Below, piece after piece: positions 45,918-56,999 of a stretch of 64,000 bases of DNA (position 1 is its first letter; every line of letters begins with the position of its first letter). Origin of the DNA: Pegoplata infirma (lineage: Eukaryota; Arthropoda; Insecta; Diptera; Anthomyiidae); the NCBI GenBank assembly GCA_963921195.1, contig OY992537.1, forward strand, positions 145,648,275 through 145,712,274, in the 5' to 3' direction. The notes under the pieces were generated by a model. It was not told where the DNA came from and did no database searches. It saw only the letters and a program-made list of their open reading frames with translations. The translations under genes were made by a program, and so were the position numbers.

Positions 45918-48579
45918 TGCGTTTGTTTAAAATATGTTTTTGGAATGCAAACGGTGTAAACCAGCACAAGGCTGAGATATCTAATTTTTTGCACAACAAT
46001 AACATCGATGTGTTATTGTTATCAGAAACCCACCTCACAAATAGATATAATTTTCAAATCCCAGGTTATACATTCCACAAAACAAATCACCCTGACGGTA
46101 AGGCTCACGGTGGTACAGGTATTTTGGTGAAAAGTAGAATTAAGCACCATGCTATGGAAACTTATTCTACAATCTACCTTCAAGCCACCTCAATACATCT
46201 TGATTGTGTAGGAGGAGGACTAACTCTAACATCAGTTTACTGTCCTCCGCGATTTTCAGTATCTAAGATACAATTTGAAAATTTTTTCAAGACTCTTGGT
46301 AATCGCTTCCTAGCTTGTGGAGACTACAATGCGAAACACACCTATTGGGGTTCACGTCTAATAAACCCTAGGGGAAGACAGCTTTACTGTGCTCTTATTG
46401 ATCGGAGAAATAGCCTGGACGTTATATCGCCTGGCAAGCCGACCTATTGGCCTTCAGATCCAGGAAAATTCCCGATCTTATCGATTTTGGGATAATGAAA
46501 CATATCGAGAGAAGTAAGTTATCTGCTGAGACATCATTTGATCTCAATTCAGACCATTCTCCAGTAATATTAACGTATTACGATGAACCAATCTCGGTTA
46601 AGACACCCTGTGGACTCACTTCGTCAAAGACGAATTGGTTAAAATATAAAAAGTACATTAGTAGCCACATCCACATTAATCCATCTTTGGAGTGTGAGGA
46701 GGATATAGGTGAATGTGTCCAGGACTTTACGCCCATTCTGAAATCAGCAGCAGAGCACTCTTCGTCTTCCGTTAATGTTGCTTCTTCTAATCGCAATTTT
46801 TATGTTTCTAACTCTGAAATCGAGCAACTACTGGCCATCAAAAGAAGGCTAAGAAGAGAATGGCAAAACAGTAGATCCCCTGCTGCAAAGCAGAGGCTGT
46901 CTGAAGCTACTAGAAACCTTAGAAAAGCCCTTCATTTGGAAGAGGATCGCATAAATAGCGTATATGTAGAAAGTTTATCGCATAAAAGTTTAGGGAACTA
47001 TTCACTTTGGAAAGCTACTAAAATTAAAGCACCGGTAGAGGGCGAACCACCGCTAAGAAAGCAATGTGGCAATTGGGCACGCAGTGAAGAGGAGAAAGCA
47101 TACTCATTTGCTGAACATTTAAGAACTGTATTTGAGCCAAACTTGGCAGAAAATGATTTTACACTCCCAGATCCGCCTCTGCATTTGGATCACAACTTAG
47201 GTAATACATGGTTTTACGCCCAAGATGTTGAGACAATTATACGTACGCAGCTCAGTCCAAAGAAAGCGCCTGGGTATGACTTAGTCACACCAAACATGAT
47301 GAAAAACCTACCATTTATAGCGGTTGAAGTTCTAACGAAAATATTTAATGCGATCTTGCAAATAGGTTACTTTCCGGACATATGGAAAATTTCTCAAATC
47401 AAAATGATTCCCAAGCCTGGAAAAGATTTAACTTTAACTTCGTCATACAGACCTATAAGTTTACTTCCGTGCCTATCAAAGCTGTTTGAGAAGGTTTTTC
47501 TTCAAAAGATTCTTCCAATTATCGAAAGTTCGAACAGTATTCCAGCTCATCAATTCGGCTTTCGTGAAAAGCATGGAACCATAGAGCAAGTGAACCGCAT
47601 AACTTGCGAGATTAGGAAAGCCTTTGAAGAAAAAAAATATTGTTCTGCCGTTTTTCTGGATGTCGCTCAGGCTTTCGATAAAGTATGGCACGAGGGTCTT
47701 TTATATAAAATAAAATATCACCTACCAACTATTACACACAAACTTTTAGAGTCTTACCTTCTTAATCGCTACTTCAGGGTGAAATATCAAGAAACCACAA
47801 CTTCTGATTACAAAATGAATGCAGGTGTTCCTCAAGGAAGTGTTCTCGGCCCTGTTCTTTATCTCATATTTACGTCAGACTTGCCGATATCTGAACATAT
47901 TACAACATCAACATTTGCGGATGACACTGCTTTAATAAGCACTCACTCAGACCCATATGTTGCCTCCTTGAGACTTAACAACCATCTTACAGCTGTGGAG
48001 ACGTGGTTCAAGAACTGGCGGATTAAAGTAAATGAACTTAAGAGCAAGCACGTTACGTTTACACTTAGAATGGGGTCTTGTTCCCCTGTCTCATTAAATG
48101 GTGTAATTATCCCACAGTCTGAGAGTGTTACATACCTTGGTATTCACTTGGACAGACGTCTTACATGGCGAAAACACTTAGAAGCCAAGAGGCTTCATAT
48201 GAAGCTAAAAGCCTGCCAACTACATTGGCTAATTAATAAGCAATCAAAGCTAAGCCTTGACTCTAAAGTCATCCTGTATAATTGTATTATAAAACCAATA
48301 TGGACTTATGGTATCCAACTGTGGGGTACAGCCAGTATGTCTAATATTAAGCTTATACAGAGGGCACAATCCAAAATTCTGAGGATCATTACTCCCTGGT
48401 ACGTCAGAAATATCAACATTCACCAGGACTTAAATATTCCGTTTGTAAGAGAAGAGTTTGTGGACATCAGAACGAAATACGTTGAAAAGCTCAGGAACCA
48501 CCCAAATACATTGGCGAGAGCCCTTACTCGAACCCAAACGCACACCAGACTGCAACGTGCTGACTTACCGCCCATTTAA
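45917..48579 (+). pseudogene. Jockey ORF2, endonuclease plus complete reverse transcriptase
   Basis: The endonuclease is in frame from 45917 to about 46470, then a one-base frameshift, then 46447..48579 stays open. The RT blocks are complete: KKAPGYDLVTPNMMK, SYRPISLLPCLSKLFEK, HQFGFREKHGT, AVFLDVAQAFDKVWH (first Asp), GVPQGSVLGPVLY, FADDTALIS (catalytic Asp pair near 47918) and YLGIHLDRRLTW. The C-terminus has no RNase H, as is usual for jockey elements. ORF2 would nick the target and prime reverse transcription there. Only the frameshift prevents a full-length product. Confidence 0.93.
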
Positions 48580-48774
48580 TTTAGAGGCCCGTTCTTCAAA
48601 ATGGCTCCTAGGGAGTAACTAGTATTTAAGTTAGTTTTGTAAGATTTATACACTTATTGTTAGGCCAAGAATAGGCAGATTCAATAATCCAGATAATAAA
48701 GTATTTAACAAAAAAAAAAAAAGATTTTATTGAACCTTTACAATCCTTTTTTATTTCGTTACACTTTAAAGGAA

Positions 48775-49344
48775 CACTCAGAAAATTATGTAAGTTACTA
48801 CAAGTTAGTTATTTGTATATTTTACAGTAGTTAGTTGTTTTCAACTACAAAGTCAGTTGTTTCTGTATGAAAAATATCAAACAACTATTTCTGTTAGTTA
48901 TTTTAAGTCGTTTTTTTGAACAACTAACAAAAAAGTACTGTGATGTAGTAACAGTTATTTGAAGTAGTTAATTTTATTTTATTTATCTCTGAAAATTTTT
49001 CAAAGTTTTTTTCCAAAAAATAAAAAAAAATAAAATTTTTTTTATTTTTCACAAATTTTAAAAAAAAAAAAAAAAATTGGAAAAAATTTGGTCTTCAATT
49101 TTTTTCTGAAAAATTTATTGAAAAAAAAAATATATATTGATTATTTTATTTTTACTACATTTTAGTTGTTTTAACTACAAATGTAAGTAGTTTTTACTAC
49201 ATAAGTCAGTTGTTTTTTGTCAGTTAAAATAACTAACATTGTTAGTTGATTTAACTGAAAAAGTAGTTGACCCCAAAACAACTTACAAAGTAGTTATTTT
49301 AACTGACATTTTCAGTTGATTTTACTAACATAATTTTTTGAGTG
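48775..49344. mobile_element. MITE with CACTCA termini, 2-bp TSD AA
   Basis: Begins CACTCAGAAAATTATG and ends with the near-complement ATAATTTTTTGAGTG, with AA on both sides. The arms contain repeated AGTTGTTTTAACTAC-type motifs around an A/T-rich centre. Excision with one AA rejoins the transposase frame, which confirms the borders. Confidence 0.82.
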
Positions 49345-50989
49345 AATTGTTATCGGGCATTCAAAAAACTGATTATAAATTTGTTGGGCTATATGTTTCG
49401 GCATTCTTAGTTTGAATTTGAAAACTTTCATGAAATTTTCAAATTTATAGGCAGAAAATCCACTTAAGCACCCGTAAACTTTTGCACAATCAACCAAATG
49501 CAATAAGTTGTGTACGTTATAACTCACACTTGAATCCCCATAAATACCTGGAAACAATTCCACAAATTTTTGAAGTAGTTCCTCAGCCTTAACTAAATTG
49601 TTGCTATACGTTTCCGGTAAGCGCAACTGAGTAACAAAAAATGGTTAAAGATTTCTTCACTAAAAAATTCTTTAACTACAACAATACCCCAATATAATAA
49701 AAAATGTTTAAGCTCGATAGATTTCCATCGGCGAATTTCACTAACTGGTCTTGTTTTTCGGGAAAAGTCTTTTGGTATATGTGGTATATAGGAAGTAAGA
49801 ATAGAAGATAACTCTGCTACTTTAGATTTTGGCCTGAGTTGTATTTTTGTTAAATAAATCAAAATTTTTTTACAAACTCCAAGATCTAGGAGATGCATCG
49901 GGTCTAATGGAAATTGTGTAACCATTTGGATGCCTATTTCCTCTAGACCCAATCTTTGATCTAAATAAAGTTTTTTATGAAAATCCTTGTCAGTTCTCTG
50001 TACAAACTCATTATCAGTTCTAAGCGGCCCACAACTTGTACTGAAAACCGTTCTGCAGTCAACTCTATGGCCTTGTTGGTGGCATTTTTGACAGCCATTA
50101 AAAGCATTGTGGCCTATGGTGGCACAAACAAAGGCTCTTGCAGGGGTATCCATTATGAAAGCTCTAAATTTTATATTAATGGTTTTTTCACCAATAGCCA
50201 ACCCATTTTGAATTAAGTCTTTACTTTCATAAATGAAATCATGTAAATAACTATTAACGTTGGATGGTTTGCTAGGGCCTATATAGGTTCCAATCACGAA
50301 AACACCGACCTCAGGAAGGTCAAGAATATGTCCAAGTATGGGCCACAACCCTGTGGTGGAATTTTTAAAGAGAGGTAGGCCATCCACCCCTACATCAATT
50401 TCTAAACAAGAAATATTTTTTTTATAATAATACTTGAAATTTTGAGTAATTGTACTCTTAAACCTACATGTACATACAAACCAGGAGCTACAGACCGGGT
50501 AATACATCTACCTTTTCTCTGTAGCAATCCTGCAATGCTAGAGGGTACGTCTAACTTTTGCATTTTAAGAATTTTTAATAAATTTGTGCCATCTTTGACC
50601 GAAACTCTACTATTCATATACCAACTCTTTAACTGTTGCCTAAAACTAACCGATTCATTGGTTACTGTGGATTTTCTTCTAAAAGTTAGAGATTCTTCCT
50701 GAACCACATTTACTTCTGAACTAAAAGGAAACTCAGAAGAACTTAAAGAAACTGAAGGAAGTGATGAAGAACTTAACGGAAGTTCAGGAAATCCCAAAAA
50801 GTCTTCTGAGTGTGGGGAATGGTTTGGATTTGGCGGTTCATAGTTTTCTAAAAGGTTCTTTAAGCGTCTTCTTTCCTGCATAACTTCATACTTTATTCTT
50901 CTTTTAGATATCATACTTACTTTTTTAATGCTTAAAATTCGCTTTTCTTTAATAACACTTTTTGTTTCGTTTTTAGTTTTATATTTCAC

Positions 50990-51632
50990 TTTTTTGTTGC
51001 ACTTTTAGCTTTAGTTTTTAAGATTTTAAATTTATTTCACGATCAGCTTTATTTTTTTTAATAATTTGTAGTTTTTTTTTAATATATTTCACTTTTTTGA
51101 TGTGCTTTCATCTTTATATTTTTACAATTTAGTTTTTTTTTACAATTTCGATTTTATTTTATTTTCAATGGTCACTCATTTAAATTTGTTTTTATTGCAA
51201 AGTGTTTTTTAACCCCTTTTCGATCATTTATTTGAATTTTGTTTATATGTTGTAAAAATAAAGAGAAGTGTCAGTAATGTCATATTTGACGTTTATTTAT
51301 GCCAAACTCTATAGACTAAACTGACGCGACAGTAGGGATTTATAGCAAAAAAATCGAGGACAAACTTAGCGATTTTTTTTAACTAAACATGTAAATATTT
51401 AATGCTGCTTAATGCTAGAGTGGATAAAAAAGCTGGCTTCTATTTTTCTTCAGTCGCGTTATATTAGTTTAACCGTTTTAGCACAAAACAAAATGGGAAA
51501 ATTAAACACATGATTAAAATTACACATCTAAATGGTAGAAAGTGTTGCCATGTTTGGTTAAAACTAGCTTAAAATCGCTCTTTTCTAATAAAAACATGTA
51601 GACAACTAAACTAATTTGAGATTTCGTTAGCT
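50990..51632. other. Upstream region of transposase gene A, then a dispersed repeat
   Basis: 50990..51300 is T-rich with repeated CACTTTT...TTAG segments and probably holds the gene A promoter and one element end, which I could not define. 51300..51620 includes GTAGAAAGTGTTGCCAT and TAGACTAAACTGA-like sequence, also found around 1600-1820 and 3722-3890 inside hAT-1, so it is a fragment of a dispersed repeat. Confidence 0.45.
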
Positions 51633-51797
51633 TTAGAGATTTGCTTTTGAGTTTAAAATCAGGCAAACAATAATCGAATCACTCACTTATCACTCACGCA
51701 CATTTTTTTGTACTTACTATTTAAGTGAGAAAAAAAGAATCACTAACACCCACGCGTTATTCATACAAATCACGTGATCACCTCCCATTTCTAGTTA
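51633..51797. mobile_element. Remnant of the CACTCAC-rich MITE family
   Basis: TAGAGATTTGC at the left and CCCATTTCTA at the right, with CACTCAC/ACGTGATC motifs between. It resembles a decayed copy of 62695..63159. Confidence 0.5.
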
Positions 51798-52907
51798 AAC
51801 TTTTTTTTTGATTCATACACAATTTTATTTTTTACAACAAAATCAAAATTGTTGTCTATTTTTGAGCAAACCCTATTTTATTTTTTACAACAAAATCAAA
51901 ATTGTTATCTATTTTTGAGCAAATCCTATTTTATCGTTTTTCACAAACCAGAATTCTTGGCGTACAGAGCAAAATAATAAGCTTATGTTTTGCTTATTGA
52001 TAAATTTAATTTTTTTTTGAAATAAATCAATATTTCAACAAATTTTTTAGCCCTTTTTTGAAATTTAGCGGGAGAATTTAAAATTTTCCCGCTAATTTTT
52101 TTCCGGTTTCTAGCGTTATTTTTAGTGAAAGTCAATTTGCGTGGAGAAAAATTGAGGTTTTTTTTTAATTTTTCTTTTTTTTTTATCAAAAACGCAAATT
52201 TTTTCGATATTCAGCGGTTTTTTTTTCGTAATTTAGCGGGAGAATTAAAAATTTTTTCCGCTAAGTTTTTTTTGGCGGTTTCTAGCGCTTTTTTAGTTAA
52301 ATTTGGAGGTTTTTGGTGACAAATAATTGGCAACAGTGTTTGTGAGTTCTTCTTCTCTTCTTTTATTATTGCCAGTGTTTGTGAGTGTTATTGCTTATTG
52401 CCGTTAAACAGCTAATTCAAAACAAAACTATATAAATTGTTTAAAAATATTTTATATGATTAAAATTAATAAGACACAAAAATTATTGTTCGTTTCACAC
52501 AGGGTTAATATTTTATATATATTTTGTTTTTGAAACGTTTTTTGCTTTGATTGCTTTGACAACAATTTTATAAACAAAAGTGGAAATTTAAAGTTTTAAA
52601 ACTATTTTGGATAACAAAGATTTAAAGAACCATTGCGATTGATTTAAGAGTTTTTTTGGTTGCTGTTTTAAATTAAAACTATGTTTAACAAACAACTTAA
52701 TCTAAAAATACATCAATTCACAAAATTTAATCCATACAAGAATGTATGGGTTTAATTGAAGTTACAGTGCAAATTATATTAAAATACATGTTAATCCGTG
52801 ACTGTCATCAAATTGTTTCCAAAGACGTCCAACATAATGAAGGCTTCAACTTTAAACAAATATGGATCACATTTTGAATGCCAAGTGGTTTAAGGATACA
52901 AATTATT
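51798..52907. repeat. AT-rich non-coding region with two AGCGGGA hairpins
   Basis: Two tandem blocks about 172 bp apart carry TTAGCGGGA...TCCCGCTAA (52065 and 52236; in the second the match is interrupted by a T-run), followed by GGTTTCTAGCG. 51808..51930 also has a ~75-bp tandem duplication (ATTTTTTACAACAAAATC...GAGCAAA). The rest is plain AT-rich sequence. Confidence 0.55.
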
Positions 52908-53190
52908 TACACACAAAAAAATGTTTACCAAGTACTTGGGAGGATATGCGTTTTTAAAGTTTTTTGCATATATTTTGCAAAAAATAGCATCATTTTAACA
53001 AGTTTTTGCTTGTTTCTGATAAAAGCTTAGAAAATATTCATAAGAGTATTTAACCTTGTGTAATTTTACAAACTTTAACCAAAATTATGCAAAAACTTGG
53101 TAAAATGTTACAAAATTTTTCATAATTAATGCAAAAAACTTTAAAAACGCATATCCTCCCAAGTTATTGGTAAAATTTTTTTTGTGTGTA
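52908..53190. mobile_element. 283-bp MITE, TACACACAAAA termini
   Basis: TACACACAAAAAAATG at the left and TTTTTGTGTGTA at the right. Both arms continue with TTACCAA, CTTGGGAGGATATGCG and TTTAAAGTTTTTTGCA in inverted orientation (about 80 bp). Non-coding. Confidence 0.8.
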
Positions 53191-53830
53191 TATACTTTGT
53201 GAATATGTGAATTTTTAATACTTTAATATAATAAATTGTATTTCTTTTATGTGAAGGATTTCTAAATAAACAAGACAAAACCGACCATATGGAATTTCGT
53301 TTGGAAACCAAATAAAGTTAATGCGAGTATGGGGAGGGATCTCAACATGATTTATTTTAATAATTTTATTTGTATTGATCTTAGTCTAAAAGATGCTCAA
53401 AAGCCGAACACATCTCAATTTTTATGTATGCGTACATTCCGGAAAGTAAACTTTTTAAGAAGACCACTCACATTAAATGGGTTCTATATGAAAAATTTTT
53501 ATGCCATATGAATTTCATCTGCCTGAACTGAGGGGATAAGAAAAATGTATTTTTTTTTTGGTAATTTAAATACTGATGTTTTGTAATTTAAATAATGATA
53601 CAATTACATATATCATGTGAAAGTGTTAAATACGGCTGTGCCGAATCTTTTACATCCTTCAATTGTAAAAAAATATTAAATAATTTTGTCAGTGGCGTTT
53701 TTTGAGGAGGGTCTTTTTTGAGTGGTGGGTTTGTTGTACACCTTTCCTCTCGTGATAAATTTCTACAAATTCATTTATTTTGCTTTTTGCACTAAAGTAA
53801 TTGAATTTTTATCATTATTTAAACTATTTC
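53191..53830. other. Non-coding AT-rich spacer
   Basis: Nothing recognised. A short open frame at 53329..53511 has no features of a gene. Confidence 0.4.
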
Positions 53831-53861
53831 CCTGCAAAAAAAGTCATTACCACTTCTCAGT

Positions 53862-54258
53862 GGAGTGCTTTAAAACTATAACAAATGTAATGAAATACAA
53901 CAAAAATAACAAAAAACACAAGACAAAAACACACAAACTGTTTTTTCTACTCCAGAATACATAGATATTCAGCACTTAACACATTACCTATCGCGACACC
54001 TCCATACAAATGTAAGTAGATATTCAGTAGATAAGAACTACTCTGTGGAAGTAGTTGGAAGTTGTTTGAAAGTTCGGAGTACTTCTTATCTACTGAATAT
54101 CTACTTACTTTTGTATGGGAGTGTCGCGGAAGGTAATGAGTTAAGTGCTGAATAACAACTTTTTATGGAGTAGAAAAAACTGTTTGTGTGTTTTTTTCTT
54201 GTGTTTTTTGTTATTTTTGTTGTATTTCATTACATTTGTTATAGTTTTAAAGCACTCC
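53862..54258. mobile_element. Hairpin MITE with ~195-bp arms
   Basis: GGAGTGCTTTAAAACTATAA at the left and its complement at the right. The arms stay complementary almost to the centre near 54060 (GTAGTTGGAAGTTG loop). Weaker similarity extends outward to CCTGCAAAAAAAG (53831) and CTTTTTTTATTGGG (54291), reminiscent of the CCCAGCAAAAAA ends of 26472..28219. No clear TSD. Confidence 0.75.
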
Positions 54259-54291
54259 AAATAGAAGTACTCCGCACTTTTTTTATTGGGT

Positions 54292-54640
54292 TATTTCCAC
54301 GCATTCAAAAGGGTGGCGGGTTGACATCAAAATGTTTCACTTCTTTAACAAAAATAGAAAAAAAAAACTTGCAAACGTGTTTTTCAGAGGTTGGTTTAGT
54401 TCTTCAATGGGGAATTTTTTCTACCTGGTCCGATTTTGCCCATTTATGAACTTAACATGCCCAGAACAATAAGACATATTTGTGCCAAACTTCAAGAGTC
54501 TAGCTATTTTATTTTGAACAGTACCGTGTTATATACAGACAGACGAACGGACGGACAAATGTCTTAGAATCGATCATGGAAAATTAATGATATAAATACT
54601 TTGTTACCCCTATACTGTGGTATAAATAAAGATATGTTCC
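54292..54640. repeat. Diverged inverted copy of a sequence inside hAT-3
   Basis: GAGGTTGGTTTAG, CCGATTTTGCCCAT, AAACTTCAAGAGTCTAG, ACAGACAGACGAACGGACGG and TCTTAGAATCGATCA occur here in the order expected for the reverse complement of 34130..34500. Common fly dispersed repeat, non-coding. Confidence 0.6.
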
Positions 54641-54858
54641 AAAACGGATTTTCTGCAACATTTTGTTATATTATTTTTACTTATTTAAATAGAGATTTTT
54701 TTTTGTTCCACGTAATTAAAAAGTAATCATTATTTAACTCTCGAGAATAAGTTCTACAACAAGTTCCACCTCACCGATTCTTTGTAATCATTAGTAGAAC
54801 TAGGTGCCATTACCAAATAACCTGTTGTAGAACACGTGAGTAAAGAATCTATTCTAAA

Positions 54859-55288
54859 AAAATTTCCTGGGTATGAACAAAACTATGAAATACTGTTGTC
54901 CATTGGGATAGAACCCGAAATCTTAAATTTTTATACAAGAGTAAAAATTAATAATGAAATTTATACGTCTGGTTCGTAGAAAATAACCAAAACCAACAAC
55001 TACACAGTCAAAGTAAAACTTAAAGATAATTCATTGCTATACGGAATTATCGAAATATTTTTTATTGCCACCAATGAACTATATTTTTTTGTTAAATGTT
55101 TTAATATTGACGAATCAAATCTACTAAAACACAACGAAACGGAAGCTGTCATTAATCATATAAAACTGATTATGGAAACAAACAACTTAAAATTAATAAA
55201 TCTTAAAGAGATAAAGTACATATATCATCTAATAAGGGTAGGCAAATATATTTGTAAAAAAACAAATTCCTTAAAAACTGTGTTGTAA
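54859..55288 (+). pseudogene. C-terminal remnant of another transposon protein
   Basis: Open plus-strand frame except for one TAG at 54977..54979. Text such as EILNFYTRVKINNEIYTS, TKTNNYTVKVKLKD and YGIIEIFFIATNELYFFVK resembles the C-terminal region of Tnp2-like insect transposases (a different family from gene A). The start and all upstream domains are missing. The stop is at 55288, and AATAAATAAA follows 8 bp later. Not assigned with certainty. Confidence 0.5.
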
Positions 55289-55780
55289 TTTAAAAATAAA
55301 TAAATGAATTATTTTGAAACTCTGCTTATTAGCAATCAATTTTGTTAACACATTTTTATGTGTTTTTTTTTTAATTCACACCAACATTTTTTTAATTGGG
55401 GACCATATAAACTTTTGTAAGATTTTATACAGTGTCTTATATAACTAGATCATAAAAACCTTAGATTTTTTTTTTATATTGTACCGTATAAAATCATATA
55501 CGATTTAACATGACACCACATATAAATTTATATGACTCTGTATTAATCATATATAATTATATAAGGCATATATGTGACCACATGTGATAAGATATACTTT
55601 TATATGACGCTGTATAAATATAAATAAGAAAAATTTTATGCAATACATAATTTAATCTAATAACATATAGTACCATATAAAAACATATACAAATTTATAT
55701 TGTCATATAAGATTGTATCATTTTATTTTTACTCGGGTAAGCATAATATTTTTACTAGGGTGGCTTAGTTAATACAAAAA
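55289..55780. repeat. Non-coding region dense in CATATAA/TTATATG motifs
   Basis: From about 55400 to 55725 the motif ACCATATAAA and its complement recur many times, as in a decayed palindromic MITE. No terminal repeats could be fixed. Confidence 0.5.
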
Positions 55781-55858
55781 TCCCTATTAATATTATAAAT
55801 CTGAGTGTTGGTTTGTCTGTCTGTCTGTTCCTCAATCAGGGGAGAACGGCTGAACCAA

Positions 55859-55979
55859 CGGCGTATGCAGGACTGTTTTTTCAGGGCCCAACAACAACAA
55901 CAAAAAAATTCGTGTTTTCCAATACATATAAAAAAAAATATTTTTGTTGTTGTTGGGCCCCCCCCCCCTGTATACGCCG
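55859..55979. mobile_element. 121-bp hairpin insertion
   Basis: CGGCGTATGCAGG at the left and CCTGTATACGCCG at the right, with inner arms GGGCCCAACAACAACAA and TTGTTGTTGGGCCC. The array motif GGCTGAACC appears on both sides, consistent with a ~9-bp target repeat. A C10 run sits in the right arm. Confidence 0.65.
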
Positions 55980-56272
55980 ATGGGCTGAACCGATTTTCAT
56001 GAAATTTTCACCACAGATAGTAATAACCGAGGCGGGAACTATAGGCCATAAGCGACCGCGATCGGGCAAAGGGGCGTAAAATGCCACGCCCCTTTTTATT
56101 TTATGGAACTTTATTTTCCACTTATACGGCTAAACCGATTTTCATGAAATTTTCACCATAGATAGTATTAACCGAGGCGAAAACTATGAGCCACCATAGA
56201 GGGCGGAAAAATGGGGCGTAAAATGCCACGCTCCTACGTATTAAATTAAAATTTATTTCTGCCCGTTTCGTA

Positions 56273-56999
56273 TAGGGTTTCTATTCGGGAAAAAATTCCC
56301 GGGAATTCCCGGGAAAATTTTTTCTCAAAATCCCGGGATTTTTTCATCGGGAAATTTCGGGAATTTGTCAATAACTTTTTCAGAAATAGTTTATCATATT
56401 ACCTATTTTTAATACAATTTTATATGATTTATTGAAAAAAAAAATAAAAGTTTGATTAAGTTTAGCCTAAAATTTAACAAAAGTTAAATTTTTTTAAGAT
56501 GAATTTTTAAATTTAAGGACTGATATTTTGGCACGGATGTCTTGAAATGGTTATTTAAGTAATTCGAAAGTTTTTCGAAATGTGTCTTTAAAATAAAGTC
56601 CTGATTATGATTATTCAGCATTATTCGAGTTTATAAAAAAGCTTTTACAAACACAACAATTTAAAAAATCATAAATTCATTAATAAAAAACATTCCGTAT
56701 GGAGTGAAAATACGCCAAGGCAAATAAGACAATCCTGATAAGGTCCAATACTTCTACAAAAATTAGATTTTTGTGGATTTTTTACGTTTTAAAATGAAGT
56801 AAAAAAACTATTTTACAAAAGAAGACTTCTGAGGGTATTTCAAATTGAAAAATGCGACCATATTTTAAAAAATAATATTTTTTATATGATGAGACTCGGA
56901 ATTTGTTTTAATCAAAAAATTACCAGGAATTCCCGGGAATACAATTTTTTTTAAACGCTTTCCCGGGAATTGAAAAAGTCCGGGAATTTAGAAACCCTA
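56273..56999. mobile_element. hAT-like element hAT-4, 8-bp TSD
   Basis: TAGGGTTTCTATTCGGG at the left and CCCGGG...TTTAGAAACCCTA at the right, flanked by perfect GTTTCGTA (56265..56272, 57000..57007). Both ends contain clustered CCCGGGAATTCCCGGG palindromes. The 727 bp have no ORF, so it is non-autonomous. Confidence 0.88.

Larger units (their letters stand above)
39989..47383. repeat. 7.4-kb tandem duplication, copy 2
   Basis: Second copy of 32569..39963. At its right end the jockey element continues uninterrupted to its own 3' end and target repeat, so copy 2 keeps the original right flank and copy 1 the original left flank. Confidence 0.95.
43658..48722 (+). mobile_element. Full-length jockey-type element (copy 2)
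   Basis: A 5065-bp non-LTR retrotransposon with a 12-bp TSD GATTTTATTGAA (43646..43657 and 48723..48734). It has a 5' UTR, ORF1 with a SINE (44075..44260), ORF2 and a 3' UTR with AATAAA-like sequence just before a poly-A tail (about 48709..48722). It is inserted in the transposase C-terminus. Inactive because of the SINE and two single-base frameshifts. Confidence 0.93.
43345..50989 (-). pseudogene. Transposon gene A: Tnp2-like transposase, split by two insertions
   Basis: The protein can be followed from ATG 50989 to the stop at 43345. The N-terminus (50989..50402) is basic, then Ser/Pro-rich. After a frameshift near 50440 comes the DDE-like core (50507..49593) with LEIDVGVDGLPLFKNS, GHILDLPEVGVFVIGTYIG, FIMDTPARAFV, GHNAFNGCQKCHQQGH and FPLDPMHLLDLGVCKK. 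This layout fits the Tnp2 (EnSpm/CACTA-related) group. A second frameshift near 49610 leads to a segment with YNVHNLLHLVDCAKVYGCLSG. The C-terminal part continues through a CACTC MITE (48775..49344) and a jockey element (43658..48722). Removing each insertion with one TSD restores one continuous frame down to the stop. It would cut and paste the element. The two frameshifts make it inactive. Confidence 0.8.

Noticed and set aside
55880..55980. G-quadruplex or regulatory meaning of the C10 run
   Set aside because: A single homopolymer in the arm of a short hairpin insertion; more likely slippage or sequencing length error.
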